A stretch of DNA of 64,000 nucleotides, from the NCBI GenBank assembly GCA_005502925.1, contig SCPD01000007.1, positions 186,001-250,000 of the forward strand. Reading direction: 5' to 3'. The DNA is from Rhizobiales bacterium Y(2018). GTDB taxonomy: Bacteria; Pseudomonadota; Alphaproteobacteria; Rhizobiales; Aestuariivirgaceae. Made by a program: the position numbers and the translations under genes. The notes beneath the pieces were generated by a model. That model was not told where the DNA came from. It did not search any database and worked only from the letters and a program-made list of their open reading frames with translations. Positions 16,201-25,581 of this stretch are shown in pieces; position 1 is the first letter of the stretch; every line of letters begins with the position of its first letter.

Positions 16201-17493
16201 TCAAGGCCCGCCGAAAACCGCGAAGGACGCCCATTGGCCGGCGCTTGGAAAGCGCTCACGCGTGGCGAGTGTGGCGCGGCGCAGCGCCTCGGCCGGCTCG
16301 TGGTCAGCGATCAGCCGGTAGAAATGCTCCATCAGGAAACGTGTCGCGTCATCGTCGACACTCCACAGGCTCATGACCGTGTTGGCGGCGCCGGCCAGCT
16401 GGAAGGCCCGCGCCAGGCCGATGACGCCGGCATCGAGGGCCTGACCGAGACCGCTCTGGCAGGCGCTGAGCACAACCAGCGGGCGGTTGTCGAATTCGAG
16501 CGATTGGATATGGCGTGGCGACAGCCGCTCATCGGCCAGCGCCAGGAAGCTCTGGTCGAGGGGAGATGTTTCATCCGCGATGCCGTGTGCTGCAAGCACG
16601 ATCAGGTCGGCTGATGGCGCCAATTCGTCGAAGCGCGCAACGGTTGCCTCATCGCGCGTGAGCATCGTGCCGCCAAACAGAGAATGGGCGAAACGCGCTT
16701 CCGCCTCGGCTCCCGGAAGATCGGGAAAGGCCCACTCCGTGTCCCGAGTGGTCGGATTGCCCATGATCAGGACATTGGTCTTGGCGCCCGCCGGCGCCGG
16801 CTCGGGCTCCTGGATGTCTTCCATCAAGGTGAGGATGTTGATGGAGAAGCGCTCTGCCGCCACTTGGCCATCGCCGAGCGGCTTGAGCATGAACAAAGGG
16901 ATCGTCGCGATCGGGCCTACCGGAACGATCGCCAGCTGGTCGGTCTTAGCGAGCACATCACGCAGCTCAGGTGGAAAGAGCAGCGCCGACAAATCATCCG
17001 TCACGACGCCGACATCGCCCGACGGCGCCTCCGCCGTGTCATAGGCGGTCGCACCGCGCTTGCGCGGCAGACGGTTTGCCACGGCCATGGGCGCTCGCGC
17101 CAGCTCGCTCAACAGGCGGGCATGGTGGACAAGCTTGTTGCGCGCATCCGGAATACGCACATAGATTTCCTGATCGGGTGCCGACCACAGGAAGAGGCAT
17201 AGATCCTTCTCATCCCAGGCGAAGACGAGAAGTGCCGTGCCCTCCCGGCCTTCCACGAACCTCATTGCGTCGGCGGCGAGATTGTCGAAGGACCGGGGTT
17301 CGAGCGAGACGGAACGCGCCCTCAGCAGACTGCGTGTCGCCAGCTCATGAAATTGCTCGAATTGCCTGAGCGCCGCCTCGCGGTTTTCCAGGCACACCCT
17401 TGGCGCTTCGGCGCGCACAACGGGGGAAGAGAACAGGAGCACCGCTCCGAGGCCCAAGGAGAGAAGGATTATTCGGAGAACCACCGCCAGCAC
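16201..17493 (-). CDS. Exported CHAT-domain (caspase-clan) protein without TPR repeats
   Basis: 430 residues from a GTG start. Residues 1-28 are a signal peptide (ILLSLGLGAVLLFSSPVVRAEA), so the protein should be periplasmic. The CHAT domain fills the rest: INILTLMED, VLIMGNP, LPGAEAEARFAHSLFGG, the catalytic His303 in VLAAHGIAD, Cys345 in VVLSACQSGLG, and the closing NTVMSLWSVDDDATRFLMEHFY and WASFAVFGG. Both His and Cys are intact, so a cysteine protease activity is expected. Most CHAT proteins carry long TPR arrays before the domain; here only about 150 residues precede it. It converges with the STAND gene, stops 19 bases apart. Substrate unknown. Confidence 0.8.
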   Translation of the reverse strand: MLAVVLRIILLSLGLGAVLLFSSPVVRAEAPRVCLENREAALRQFEQFHELATRSLLRARSVSLEPRSFDNLAADAMRFVEGREGTALLVFAWDEKDLCLFLWSAPDQEIYVRIPDARNKLVHHARLLSELARAPMAVANRLPRKRGATAYDTAEAPSGDVGVVTDDLSALLFPPELRDVLAKTDQLAIVPVGPIATIPLFMLKPLGDGQVAAERFSINILTLMEDIQEPEPAPAGAKTNVLIMGNPTTRDTEWAFPDLPGAEAEARFAHSLFGGTMLTRDEATVARFDELAPSADLIVLAAHGIADETSPLDQSFLALADERLSPRHIQSLEFDNRPLVVLSACQSGLGQALDAGVIGLARAFQLAGAANTVMSLWSVDDDATRFLMEHFYRLIADHEPAEALRRATLATRERFPSAGQWASFAVFGGP

Positions 17494-17564
17494 CCGAAAA
17501 CATGTTCCGATGCCAAGGTGCTAGCAGCAGGCGGTGCCTCGTTACAAGAGTGGCGGCCGCGCGA

Positions 17565-17933
17565 TTATCCGCAGCGCGCCTGGAGCGCCCATACGCCGCC
17601 CTTGAATTTGGGCGCGCCGACGAGACGGCCGCGCTGGCCATCCGGACAGGCGAAATAGCCGAGCGACGACGACGCGATATTGACCGCGTCCTTCTGGGCG
17701 TCCGGCTTCATCGGCGAGGTCGTGCCCGACACTTTCATGTCGAAGGCCTTCATCGCGTCGTTATAGGTGTAGTTCAGCGCGTAGTGCTTGCCGTTGTAGA
17801 AAATCGGCTCGGAGCGCGACTGGGTCTGGACGCTGCGGGCGCCGCCGGAATTGATGTCGATATTGCTCGGCTTGCTGGAGCAGGCCGCAAGCAGGACGGG
17901 CACACAGAGAAGGACAGGCGCAGTCAGTTTCAT
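17565..17933 (-). CDS. Small lipoprotein of unknown function
   Basis: 122 residues from the ATG at 17931-17933. The leader MKLTAPVLLCVPVLLAACSSK contains a lipobox (LLAAC), so the product is a lipid-anchored envelope protein. The mature part (NYTYNDAMKAFDMKVSG, ASSSLGYFACPDGQRGRLVG) ends with Trp-Ala-Leu-Gln-Ala-Arg-Cys; two cysteines may pair. I do not recognise a named family. The longer open frame to 18323 runs over the aminotransferase start and has no signal, so the short start was chosen. The CHAT gene begins 71 bases downstream on the same strand. Confidence 0.7.
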   Translation of the reverse strand: MKLTAPVLLCVPVLLAACSSKPSNIDINSGGARSVQTQSRSEPIFYNGKHYALNYTYNDAMKAFDMKVSGTTSPMKPDAQKDAVNIASSSLGYFACPDGQRGRLVGAPKFKGGVWALQARCG

Positions 17934-18120
17934 GGCGGTTCCGGATGTCGGGGAAGGCCTGCGCATATAGGGGTATTCGCCCTTTATGTACAGAAAGGAG
18001 GTTAAACAAATGCACCGGTGCAATGCGCACCGGCGGCATGGGTGGCCGTAACGGCAGACTGTGACATTTTTGCGAGGCCTCCTCGACCTCATGGCGGGGT
18101 CGTGGCATAGAGCCCGCATC

Positions 18121-19335
18121 ATGGCCCCGTTCGATATTTCCTCCCTTCTCGCCCGCCGCGCCTCCCAGTCCGACGAAGGCGCCATCGTCCGCATGTCACA
18201 GCGCGCCCGCGAGCTCAGGGCCAAGGGCCACGACATAGCGAGCCTCACCATCGGCGAGCCTGATTTCGACACCCCGGCCCATATCCAGGCCGCCGCGGCG
18301 GAAGCGATGCGCAAGGGCCTCACCCATTATTCGCCGGTCGCCGGCATCCTCGAGCTGCGCCAGGCGCTGGCGAAGAAGCTGAAAGAGGAGAACGGCCTCG
18401 ACTACGCCGCCAATGAGATCGTCATCGCCAACGGCGCCAAGCAGGCCATCGCCAATGCCGTGCTTGCCCTGGTCGAGCCCGGCGATGAAGTTATCCTGCT
18501 GTCGCCCTATTGGGTCTCCTATGAGATCACCGTGCGCTTGGCGGGGGGTGTGCCCGTCATCCTCAAGGCCGGGGTGGACGAGGATTTCAAGGCGCCGCCC
18601 GCCCGCATCGCCGCCGCACTCACCGAGCGGACCAAGCTCCTGATCCTCAACTCGCCCAGCAACCCGACCGGCGCTGTGTGGAGCCGGCCTGAGCTCGAAG
18701 CGCTGGCCGAGGTGGTGAAGAGCCATCCGCGCCTGATGGTCCTCTCCGATGAGATCTACGAATATATCCTGTTCGACGGATCGATGACGTCCTTCGCCAG
18801 CCTCCGCGGCATGCGCGAGCGTTCCATCACCGTCAACGGCTTCTCCAAGAGCTTCGCCATGACCGGCTGGCGGCTTGGCTATGCCGCAGGTCCCGCCCCA
18901 CTCGCGGTCGCCATGGCGCGGCTGCAGAGCGGCATCACCGCCGGCGCCAATTCCTTCGTGCAGCATGCCGCACTGACCGCTTTGTCGGCGCCGCGCGATG
19001 ATGTCGAGAAGATGCGCGCCCGTTATGAGCTGCGCCGGGACATGGTGGTGAAGGCGCTGACCGCCATTCCGGGCCTGCGTCTGGCGCCTATTCCCGCCAC
19101 TTTCTATGCCTTCCCGGATGTCGGCGCCTTCCTCGGCCGCAAAGCCGGCAACCATGTGATGGACAGCGTCGACACGTTGTGCGACTGGCTGCTCGAGGAG
19201 CATGGTGTCGCCACCGTGCCGGGTTCGGCCTTCGGCGATCCCAACTGCATCAGGCTGTCCTTCGCCACCGGCGAGGCCGAGCTCGAAAAGGCGCTTGCCC
19301 GCTTCGCGGAAGGCTTGAACCGCCTTAGCGCGTGA
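18121..19335 (+). CDS. Pyridoxal-phosphate aminotransferase, class I (aspartate/aromatic type)
   Basis: 404 residues from the ATG at 18121; the longer frame from 18061 adds 20 unlike residues. Fold-type I motifs: LTIGEPDFDTP near 42, NGAKQAIANAVLALVEPGDEV, LILNSPSNPTGAVWS, SDEIYEYILFDG and the PLP lysine in NGFSKSFAMTGWRLGY. This matches the AspC/PatA group of bacterial aminotransferases acting on aspartate, aromatic or related amino acids. The TGA stop lies inside the arm of an intergenic palindrome (19328-19375). No partner gene on this strand. Confidence 0.9.
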   Translation: MAPFDISSLLARRASQSDEGAIVRMSQRARELRAKGHDIASLTIGEPDFDTPAHIQAAAAEAMRKGLTHYSPVAGILELRQALAKKLKEENGLDYAANEIVIANGAKQAIANAVLALVEPGDEVILLSPYWVSYEITVRLAGGVPVILKAGVDEDFKAPPARIAAALTERTKLLILNSPSNPTGAVWSRPELEALAEVVKSHPRLMVLSDEIYEYILFDGSMTSFASLRGMRERSITVNGFSKSFAMTGWRLGYAAGPAPLAVAMARLQSGITAGANSFVQHAALTALSAPRDDVEKMRARYELRRDMVVKALTAIPGLRLAPIPATFYAFPDVGAFLGRKAGNHVMDSVDTLCDWLLEEHGVATVPGSAFGDPNCIRLSFATGEAELEKALARFAEGLNRLSA

Positions 19336-19375
19336 TCAGGAAAAGTGGGCACCGGTTTTCCGTCCGATCACGCGC
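19328..19375. repeat. Intergenic palindrome R3 overlapping the aminotransferase stop codon
   Basis: Perfect 10-bp outer arms GCGCGTGATC (19328-19337) and GATCACGCGC (19366-19375), with an inner GGAAAA/TTTTCC pair. The TGA at 19333-19335 is part of the left arm. The motif GATCAGGAAAAGTGG...CGGTTTTCCG is one I know from intergenic repeats of Rhizobiales. Confidence 0.7.
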
Positions 19376-19392
19376 CAAATATTAAGATTCCC

Positions 19393-19440
19393 GATCACGT
19401 TTATCACTTTAGGTCGACCCGATCTAAAGTGATCGTGATC
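19393..19440. repeat. Intergenic palindrome R4
   Basis: Imperfect inverted repeat with outer arms GATCACG/CGTGATC and inner arms ATCACTTTA/TAAAGTGAT around GGTCGACCCGATC. It fills the space between R3 and the stop of the convergent S41-like gene and touches that stop. With R3 it probably serves as a bidirectional terminator (inference). Confidence 0.6.
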
Positions 19441-20891
19441 TAAGGCGTGATCCGCTTCAGTACTTCTTCCATGACGAGATCGCGCCGCGCGGCGTAGTCG
19501 CTGAAAGCAGGCTTTACGTACACTTGCGGATCCAGTGAACCGGGTGCGGCACCAAAAATGTAATTGGGCAGGAAGCAGTAGGTGATCTGCTCCAGCCGGC
19601 AGCCCTTCTCCCAATCATGATAGCCCGTGGCATAACGCACGGTGATCTTCGAGTTCGGCAGGATGGCGATACCGCCCTCGCCCCACATTTGTCCACGATC
19701 CCCCATCGGCGTTCCCAGTTGAACGCCTCGCTCCCCGGAGAAAAATTTCAACCGGGATGCGATGCTGATCGCGGCCGAAAAGGTGTTTTCGCCGGTCAAT
19801 ACGAATACCTGCCCATCAGCGGGCAGCGTTTCCGGCAAGGCGCGCGCGAAATCTGCCGCCAGCATGTAATTGCCGCCGCGATTGAAGCGCAGATCGACCG
19901 CGACATATCTGACGCCCGTCTGGCGGATTTCTCCCAGCACGCGGTTCAGATAGTCCCCGAGCGATTCCGTCCCCTCATCGCGCATCCGGTTGACCTGCAG
20001 ATAGAGAAGTTTGCCGTCCGCCAAAGAGGCATGCCAGTAATTCTGATCGAGCCGGGAGAGATAAAGCGGCGCGGCATCCGGTTGGCCGAGCACATGCGCC
20101 CAATCGGCATTGTCCTTATCCGGCGGAACGGGACTGAGATCCCGTACCGGCCAATAGGCACCCGCTTTCGTTTTTTCATAAGCGACAGCGGTCAGCGTGC
20201 GCTCGATCTCGGAGCCATCCGCCAGGCGAAAGCGAAAATCGGCGCGCTCAGGGCTGTCGCCGAGGCCGGCGGCGTGAAGAAGTTCCGGGGACACGATGAG
20301 TCTCGTTGCATGGGCGTGCAGCAAGGTTGCCGGCCCGCCGATGAAGGGCCCAAGCGATGCGATCAATGCATCGCTCGCCCGTCCGTTCACAGTGAGAATT
20401 TGCGCCCCCAGCAAATCCCGGTTCTCTTCGGTCGTCTTCACGACGAACAGGCCGTCCGCAAATACGCCGAGCCGCACCGGCACGGACTTGAACGCAGTGT
20501 CCTCCAGGAGCGTGATGACATTGGTATGGCCGTTATTGGCGACGGCCACGAGGCGCGCCACTTCCATTGTCAGCTGGGCCCGATCGAGACTGGCGGCACG
20601 CGCCTTGAGCGCATCGAGCCCGTGCTGGAAGGCGGCACGTGTTTCAGCCGTGAAGCTACGGTCGATCTCGGGCAACTGACGCAGGTAATCGAGATCCTGG
20701 CCGTTCCCTTCCGCCGTTGAAGCCGCGGACGGAAAGTCGGCTTCCGGATAGGAGCGCCAGACCGGGTATATGAGAAAGGCGACGCCCGCAAAGACGATAG
20801 CCAGCAAAGCCGCGACCACCAGGGTTCCGCGCAGCAACGAGCGGCGCAACGATATCGGGCGACGGCGCTCGGTCATACTGATCCCAGTCAT
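19440..20891 (-). CDS. Membrane-anchored S41-family peptidase-like protein, copy 1
   Basis: 483 residues (478 if the second Met at 20876 is used, which suits the basic start TERRRPISLRR before a membrane segment VVAALLAIVFAGVAFL). The C-terminal domain has the S41/crotonase-like core: RYVAVDLRFNRGGNYMLAADFARAL, VFVLTGENTFSAAISIA with a Ser at 372 in the S41 nucleophile position. The lysine loop of C-terminal-processing proteases (T-x-G-K-G) reads GTPMGDRGQ, so the canonical Ser-Lys dyad seems absent. The protein ends with YHDWEKGC...TYC and a conserved tail shared with copy 2. Last gene of an apparent operon with an RND pump. Function unknown. Confidence 0.65.
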   Translation of the reverse strand: MTGISMTERRRPISLRRSLLRGTLVVAALLAIVFAGVAFLIYPVWRSYPEADFPSAASTAEGNGQDLDYLRQLPEIDRSFTAETRAAFQHGLDALKARAASLDRAQLTMEVARLVAVANNGHTNVITLLEDTAFKSVPVRLGVFADGLFVVKTTEENRDLLGAQILTVNGRASDALIASLGPFIGGPATLLHAHATRLIVSPELLHAAGLGDSPERADFRFRLADGSEIERTLTAVAYEKTKAGAYWPVRDLSPVPPDKDNADWAHVLGQPDAAPLYLSRLDQNYWHASLADGKLLYLQVNRMRDEGTESLGDYLNRVLGEIRQTGVRYVAVDLRFNRGGNYMLAADFARALPETLPADGQVFVLTGENTFSAAISIASRLKFFSGERGVQLGTPMGDRGQMWGEGGIAILPNSKITVRYATGYHDWEKGCRLEQITYCFLPNYIFGAAPGSLDPQVYVKPAFSDYAARRDLVMEEVLKRITP

Positions 20892-20917
20892 TTACGCTTG
20901 CTCCATGGGGGAACGCC

Positions 20918-22342
20918 TTACGGCGTGATCCGCTTCAGCACTTCTTCCATCGCGGGATCGCGGCCCGTCAGGTAGTCGCGAAAACTCAAGCCGGTCTCCA
21001 CCTGAGGAGCGAGCGAGCCGGGGGCCACCGCATAGGCGTAGTTGAACAGAAAGCAACGCCCGATATCGGCGAGGCCGCAGCCCTTCTCCCAGTCGTGATA
21101 GGCCGTGGCGAAGCGAAAACGGATCTTCGAATTGGGAAGCTCGGTACGCCCCCCTTCCGCCCAGAACTGGCCGCGGTCGCCAATCTGCCCGCCGATCTGA
21201 AGACCGCGCGTGCCGGCGAAAAACTTGAGCCGCGCCAGCGTGACGATACCGGCGGAATAGGTGTTGCTCCCGCTCAGGATGAAGATGCGGCCGTCGGTGG
21301 GAACGGTCTCGGCGAGACGACGGGTGAAATCGGCCGCCAGCAGGTAATTGCCGCCGCGGTTGAATCTCAGATCGACGACGACGTTCTTGATCTTGTTGGC
21401 CCTGATGTCGCCGATCACGCGGTCGAGATAGGTCGCGAGCGGTTCCGGCCAGGAATTCTTGATGCGGTTGAGCTGCAGGTAGAGAAGGCTCCGATCTGCC
21501 TTGATCTCATGCCAATAGGCCTGATCGGGGCGCCCGAGATAATCGGGCAGTTGCATCCGCCCGCCCAGCACATGCGGCCAGGAGCCGTCATCACTGACGA
21601 GAGGAACCGGGCTCAGATCGCGCACCGGCCAGTAGTTCTTCCGGGGCGGCACCTCGGGCCGGCCGCCCTCCAGAACCTGCTCGACCTCGGCCCCGTCGGA
21701 AAAGCGCAGGCGCAAGCGGCTCTCGGTCGGCTTATCGCCGAGGCCCGCCGCATGCAGCAGCTCGGGCGATGTGAGAAGCCGCGGCGCATGATTGGAAAAC
21801 ATCGCATCATTGCCGCCGATGAAATTCCTGAGCGATGCGAGTACCTCGCCGATCGGTCGCCCATCGACGGCGACGAGTTGCCCGCCGAGCAGATCAGTGT
21901 GGTCCTGGCGCGCTTTGACCACGAACAGGCCATCGGTGAAGGAACCGAGCCGGATCGGCAAGGACCGGAAGCTGCCGGTGCCGAAATAGATGTGGGCATT
22001 GGTATGTGCGTTGTCCGCGAGTGCGGTGAGCCGCGCCACCTCGACCGCCAGCCTGGCTCTGTCGAAATTGGCCGCCGCCGGCATCAGGGCATCGAGCCGG
22101 CGCAGAAACTCGGCCCGCGTCGTGGGCGTGAAGCTGGGGTCGAAATCGGCGAGCTTGCGCAGGTAGTCGAGATCCTGCCGGTTCGCCTCTTCCTGCGAGG
22201 CGGGTGGCGGATAATGCGGTTCCGGATAAGGCCGCCACACCCGATACATTAGAAGGGCGGCCGCGATGACCGGAATAGCGAGCAACAAAACGCCGCCGGC
22301 GAGCCAATACCAGATCGGGCTCCTGCGGCGGCGCTCATTCAT
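20918..22342 (-). CDS. Membrane-anchored S41-family peptidase-like protein, copy 2
   Basis: 474 residues, clearly paralogous to the neighbouring gene along the full length: same N-terminal anchor after a basic stretch, shared NRQDLDYLR, ARLVAV/ARLTAL...NNGHTN/DNAHTN, DLSPVP, DLRFNRGGNYLLAADF, LPNSKI and YHDWEKGC, and the same end MEEVLKRITP. The S41 nucleophile position is Ser363 in SGSNTYSAGI; the usual lysine loop is replaced by GGQIGDRGQ. It starts 17 bases after the RND permease stop and precedes copy 1 by 26 bases, so all four genes are likely one transcript. The proteins should face the periplasm. Activity as a protease is unproven. Confidence 0.65.
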   Translation of the reverse strand: MNERRRRSPIWYWLAGGVLLLAIPVIAAALLMYRVWRPYPEPHYPPPASQEEANRQDLDYLRKLADFDPSFTPTTRAEFLRRLDALMPAAANFDRARLAVEVARLTALADNAHTNAHIYFGTGSFRSLPIRLGSFTDGLFVVKARQDHTDLLGGQLVAVDGRPIGEVLASLRNFIGGNDAMFSNHAPRLLTSPELLHAAGLGDKPTESRLRLRFSDGAEVEQVLEGGRPEVPPRKNYWPVRDLSPVPLVSDDGSWPHVLGGRMQLPDYLGRPDQAYWHEIKADRSLLYLQLNRIKNSWPEPLATYLDRVIGDIRANKIKNVVVDLRFNRGGNYLLAADFTRRLAETVPTDGRIFILSGSNTYSAGIVTLARLKFFAGTRGLQIGGQIGDRGQFWAEGGRTELPNSKIRFRFATAYHDWEKGCGLADIGRCFLFNYAYAVAPGSLAPQVETGLSFRDYLTGRDPAMEEVLKRITP

Positions 22343-22359
22343 CCAGGCGGCATCCGGTT

Positions 22360-25300
22360 TTACTCCGCCGCCTCGGCGCGCGGTGAATGCCTGGCCTTGG
22401 CCGCTTCGACCTCGCGGTCATTGGCGGCGTCATCGACCACTGGCGGATGCCCACTCGACCGCGCGGCAACACCGCCCGCCACGGCTTCCTTGGGACGCCG
22501 GTCGGCGGCGATATAGGTATAGACCACGGGCGTGATGAACAGGGTGAACATCGTGCCGACCGTCATACCCGCGGCGATGACGAGGCCGATGTCAAAGCGG
22601 CTCTTGGCGCCGGCGCCGGCGGCAACGAGCAGCGGCACGACGCCGATCACCATGGCGGCCGTCGTCATCAGGATGGGCCGCAGACGCACTGCGGCGGCTT
22701 CCTTGATGGCCGCGAACTTGTCGTAGCCCTGCTCTTCCTGAAGCTTGTTGGCGAACTCGACCATGAGAATGCCGTGCTTCGAGATGAGGCCGATCAACGT
22801 CACGAGACCGATCTGGGTATAGATGTTGATCGTACCGGAGCCGAGATTGATGCCGAGCTGCCCCTGTGTCGCGCCATTAACCTCGCCCATGATGAACAGG
22901 AAAAACAAGGCGCCGAACATCGAGGCCGGCAGACCGATCAGGATGATGAACGGATCGCGGAAGCTCTCGAACTGGGCGGCGAGCACCAGATAGATGACGA
23001 TCAGCGCGAACAGGAACGTATAGGCCAGCGTGTTGCCTTCGGTCACGAACTGCCGGCTTTCACCCTGGAAGTCGTAGGTCATGTTCGGCGGGAAGAACTC
23101 CTGCGCCTTCTGCTGCAGGAAGGTCACCGCCTCGCCGACGGTGCGGCCGGGGAATGGCGCGCCCTGGAAGGTCGCGGAGTTCAACTGCTGGAAGGTCGCG
23201 AGGCTGTTGGGCTGCACCGTCTGATCGAGCTTGATGAAGGTCGACAACGGCACCATGTCGCCCGAAGTGGTGCGCAGCTGATAATCGAGGAGGCGCGCCG
23301 CCGAGCCGCGGAACGCGCGCGGCACCTGGGCGATCACTTCATAGGAGCGGCCTTGGATGTTGATGCGGTTGACGTTGTTGCCGCCGAGCAGAACCGCCAG
23401 CGTGGCACCGACATCGCTCATCCGCACGCCCAGCTGGTTGGCCTTGTCCTTGTCGATGATGAGCTCGGCCTGCGGCGTCTCGAATCTGAGATCGGTGTTG
23501 GTGAAGATGAACAAGCCGCTCTTTTTGGCTTCCGCCTCGATCTTGTCGAGCACCTCGGCGACCTTGGTGTAGTCGCCGGGCGATTTGATGACGAATTCGA
23601 CCGGCATCTCACCGGCGCCGATCGGAATGGCCGGCGGCGCCGTGGCGAAGGTCTTCACCCCCGGAATACCGGCGAGCTTGCCCTGCAATTCGCCGAGGAT
23701 CATCGTGTCGGAGCGATCGCGCTGCTCCCACGGCTTGACGATCAGGCCGACGAACGAGGCGTGCACCGACCCCATGCCGACGATGGTGAAGACGTTCTGG
23801 CGTTCCGGCACGTCCATGAATATCTGGGTGACGCGGTCGGCATAGATCTGCAGGTAATCGAGATTGGTCTGTTCAGGCGCGTTGACGAAGGAGAATACGA
23901 CACCCTGGTCTTCGGCCGGCGCCAGCTCTTTGTTGATCGCCGTATAGAGGATGCCCGACAGGGCGACGATGAGCACGACCATCACCGCGAAGACCGGACG
24001 CTGCTTGAGCGCGCCGTCCAGGCGGCGCGAATAGAAGCGCCGGAGGCCGCCGAAGATGCTCTCGACAAGCCGGCCGAACCAGCCCTCCTGCTCATGCTGC
24101 TTGAAGATCTTCGAGCACATCATGGGCGACAGCGTCAGCGCAACGATACCGGACACGACGACGGCGCCCGCCAGCGTGAAGGCGAATTCGCGGAACAAGG
24201 CGCCGGTGAGGCCGGCGGTGAAGCCGATCGGCGCATAGACCGCCGCCAGCGTCAGCGTCATGGTGACGACCGGACCGGCGATCTCGCGGGCCCCCGCAAG
24301 GGCGCTCTGGAACGGCGTCATGCCGTCCTCGATATGGCGGTGGATGTTCTCCACCACCACGATCGCGTCGTCGACGACGAGCCCGATGGCGAGCACGAAG
24401 GCGAGCAGCGTCAGAAGATTGATCGAATAGCCGAGCGCCAGCAGGAAGATGGCGACACCGACCAGCGACAGCGGAATGGTGACGACGGGAACCAGCGTCG
24501 AGCGCAGATTGCCGAGGAACAGGAAGATGACGACGATGACGATGAGCGTCGCCTCGAGGAGTGTCTTGCTCACTTCCCAGATCGACGCATTGATGAATTC
24601 GGTCGCGTCATAGGCGATGCTCGCCTTGAGCTGCGGCGGCAGCTGCGCCTGCAGCTTGGGGAACTCGTCGCGCACCTGCGAGATCACCGACAGCGGGTTG
24701 GCGTCGGGCGTCGTGGTGATGCCGAGGAACACCGCCTTGAGCCCGTCGAAGGACGAGGTCGAATCGAAGTTCTGCGGCCCCAGATCGACGGTGGCGATCT
24801 GGCCGAGACGGATGATGGTGCCGTCCTTCACCGCCACCACGAGTTGCAGGAACTGCTCCGGCGTCTCGAGCGACGTCTTGGCGTTGATGTTCTGCTGGGT
24901 GAAGTCGCCCTTCACGCTGCCGGCGGCGGTGGTGAAGTTGTTCTGCGCCAGCGCGGTGTTGACGTCGAGCGGTGTGATGCCGAGCGCCGCCATCTTGTCC
25001 GGGTTGAGCCAGACGCGCATGGCGAAGGTCGAGCCGCCGAGGATCTCGGCTTCGGCGACGCCGTTGATCGCCTGGATCTGCGGCCGGATCACGCGGTCGA
25101 GATAGTCGCTGATCTGCGCCGGCGCCATGCTCTCGGAGCTGAAGCCGATATACATGAGGGCGTAGGGCGTGCCCGTGGTGCGGGTCACCACCGGATCCTT
25201 CGATTCCTCCGGCAGCACGCTCTTGACTTCGTTCACCTTGGACAGAACGTCGGCCAGCGCCCGGTCGCCATCGGCGTTGAGCTTCAGCTTCATCGTGATG

Positions 25301-25569
25301 GTCGAGACGTTCTGCGCCGAGGTCGATTTCAGCGTATCGATACCCTCAGTCGAGGCCACCGCCTGCTGGATCGGCGTCGTAATGAAGCCCTTGATCTGGT
25401 CGGCATTGGCGCCGGGATAGGACGTCGTGATGGTGATGGTCGTGTCTTCGACCTTCGGGAACTGCCGGACCGGAAGATTCCAGACCGCATTGGCGCCGAC
25501 CAGCAGGATGAGAAGGCTCACCACCGACGCCAGCACAGGGCGGCGTACGAAGATGTCGGTGAAACTCAT
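22360..25569 (-). CDS. RND efflux pump inner-membrane permease (HAE1/AcrB family)
   Basis: 1069 residues with the AcrB plan: FVRRPVLASVVSLLILLVGANA at the start, two large periplasmic loops, and the proton-relay aspartates in GLVVDDAIVVVENIHRH near residue 405. Late motifs FIILIGLPASMFGALFF and LIGLISKHGILMVEFANKLQEEQG are also typical. It works as a trimer that exports hydrophobic compounds using the proton gradient, together with the adaptor encoded just upstream. No outer-membrane TolC-type gene lies in the window. Operon: adaptor, this gene, then two S41-like genes. The C-terminal tail is charged and Ala-rich. Confidence 0.95.
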   Translation of the reverse strand: MSFTDIFVRRPVLASVVSLLILLVGANAVWNLPVRQFPKVEDTTITITTSYPGANADQIKGFITTPIQQAVASTEGIDTLKSTSAQNVSTITMKLKLNADGDRALADVLSKVNEVKSVLPEESKDPVVTRTTGTPYALMYIGFSSESMAPAQISDYLDRVIRPQIQAINGVAEAEILGGSTFAMRVWLNPDKMAALGITPLDVNTALAQNNFTTAAGSVKGDFTQQNINAKTSLETPEQFLQLVVAVKDGTIIRLGQIATVDLGPQNFDSTSSFDGLKAVFLGITTTPDANPLSVISQVRDEFPKLQAQLPPQLKASIAYDATEFINASIWEVSKTLLEATLIVIVVIFLFLGNLRSTLVPVVTIPLSLVGVAIFLLALGYSINLLTLLAFVLAIGLVVDDAIVVVENIHRHIEDGMTPFQSALAGAREIAGPVVTMTLTLAAVYAPIGFTAGLTGALFREFAFTLAGAVVVSGIVALTLSPMMCSKIFKQHEQEGWFGRLVESIFGGLRRFYSRRLDGALKQRPVFAVMVVLIVALSGILYTAINKELAPAEDQGVVFSFVNAPEQTNLDYLQIYADRVTQIFMDVPERQNVFTIVGMGSVHASFVGLIVKPWEQRDRSDTMILGELQGKLAGIPGVKTFATAPPAIPIGAGEMPVEFVIKSPGDYTKVAEVLDKIEAEAKKSGLFIFTNTDLRFETPQAELIIDKDKANQLGVRMSDVGATLAVLLGGNNVNRINIQGRSYEVIAQVPRAFRGSAARLLDYQLRTTSGDMVPLSTFIKLDQTVQPNSLATFQQLNSATFQGAPFPGRTVGEAVTFLQQKAQEFFPPNMTYDFQGESRQFVTEGNTLAYTFLFALIVIYLVLAAQFESFRDPFIILIGLPASMFGALFFLFIMGEVNGATQGQLGINLGSGTINIYTQIGLVTLIGLISKHGILMVEFANKLQEEQGYDKFAAIKEAAAVRLRPILMTTAAMVIGVVPLLVAAGAGAKSRFDIGLVIAAGMTVGTMFTLFITPVVYTYIAADRRPKEAVAGGVAARSSGHPPVVDDAANDREVEAAKARHSPRAEAAE

Positions 25570-25581
25570 GGGTTTCCCCCG

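Noticed and set aside
13038-17493. STAND and CHAT genes as one operon-like toxin system
   Set aside because: They are convergent and the CHAT product is exported while the STAND product is not, so joint action is unproven; kept only as neighbours.
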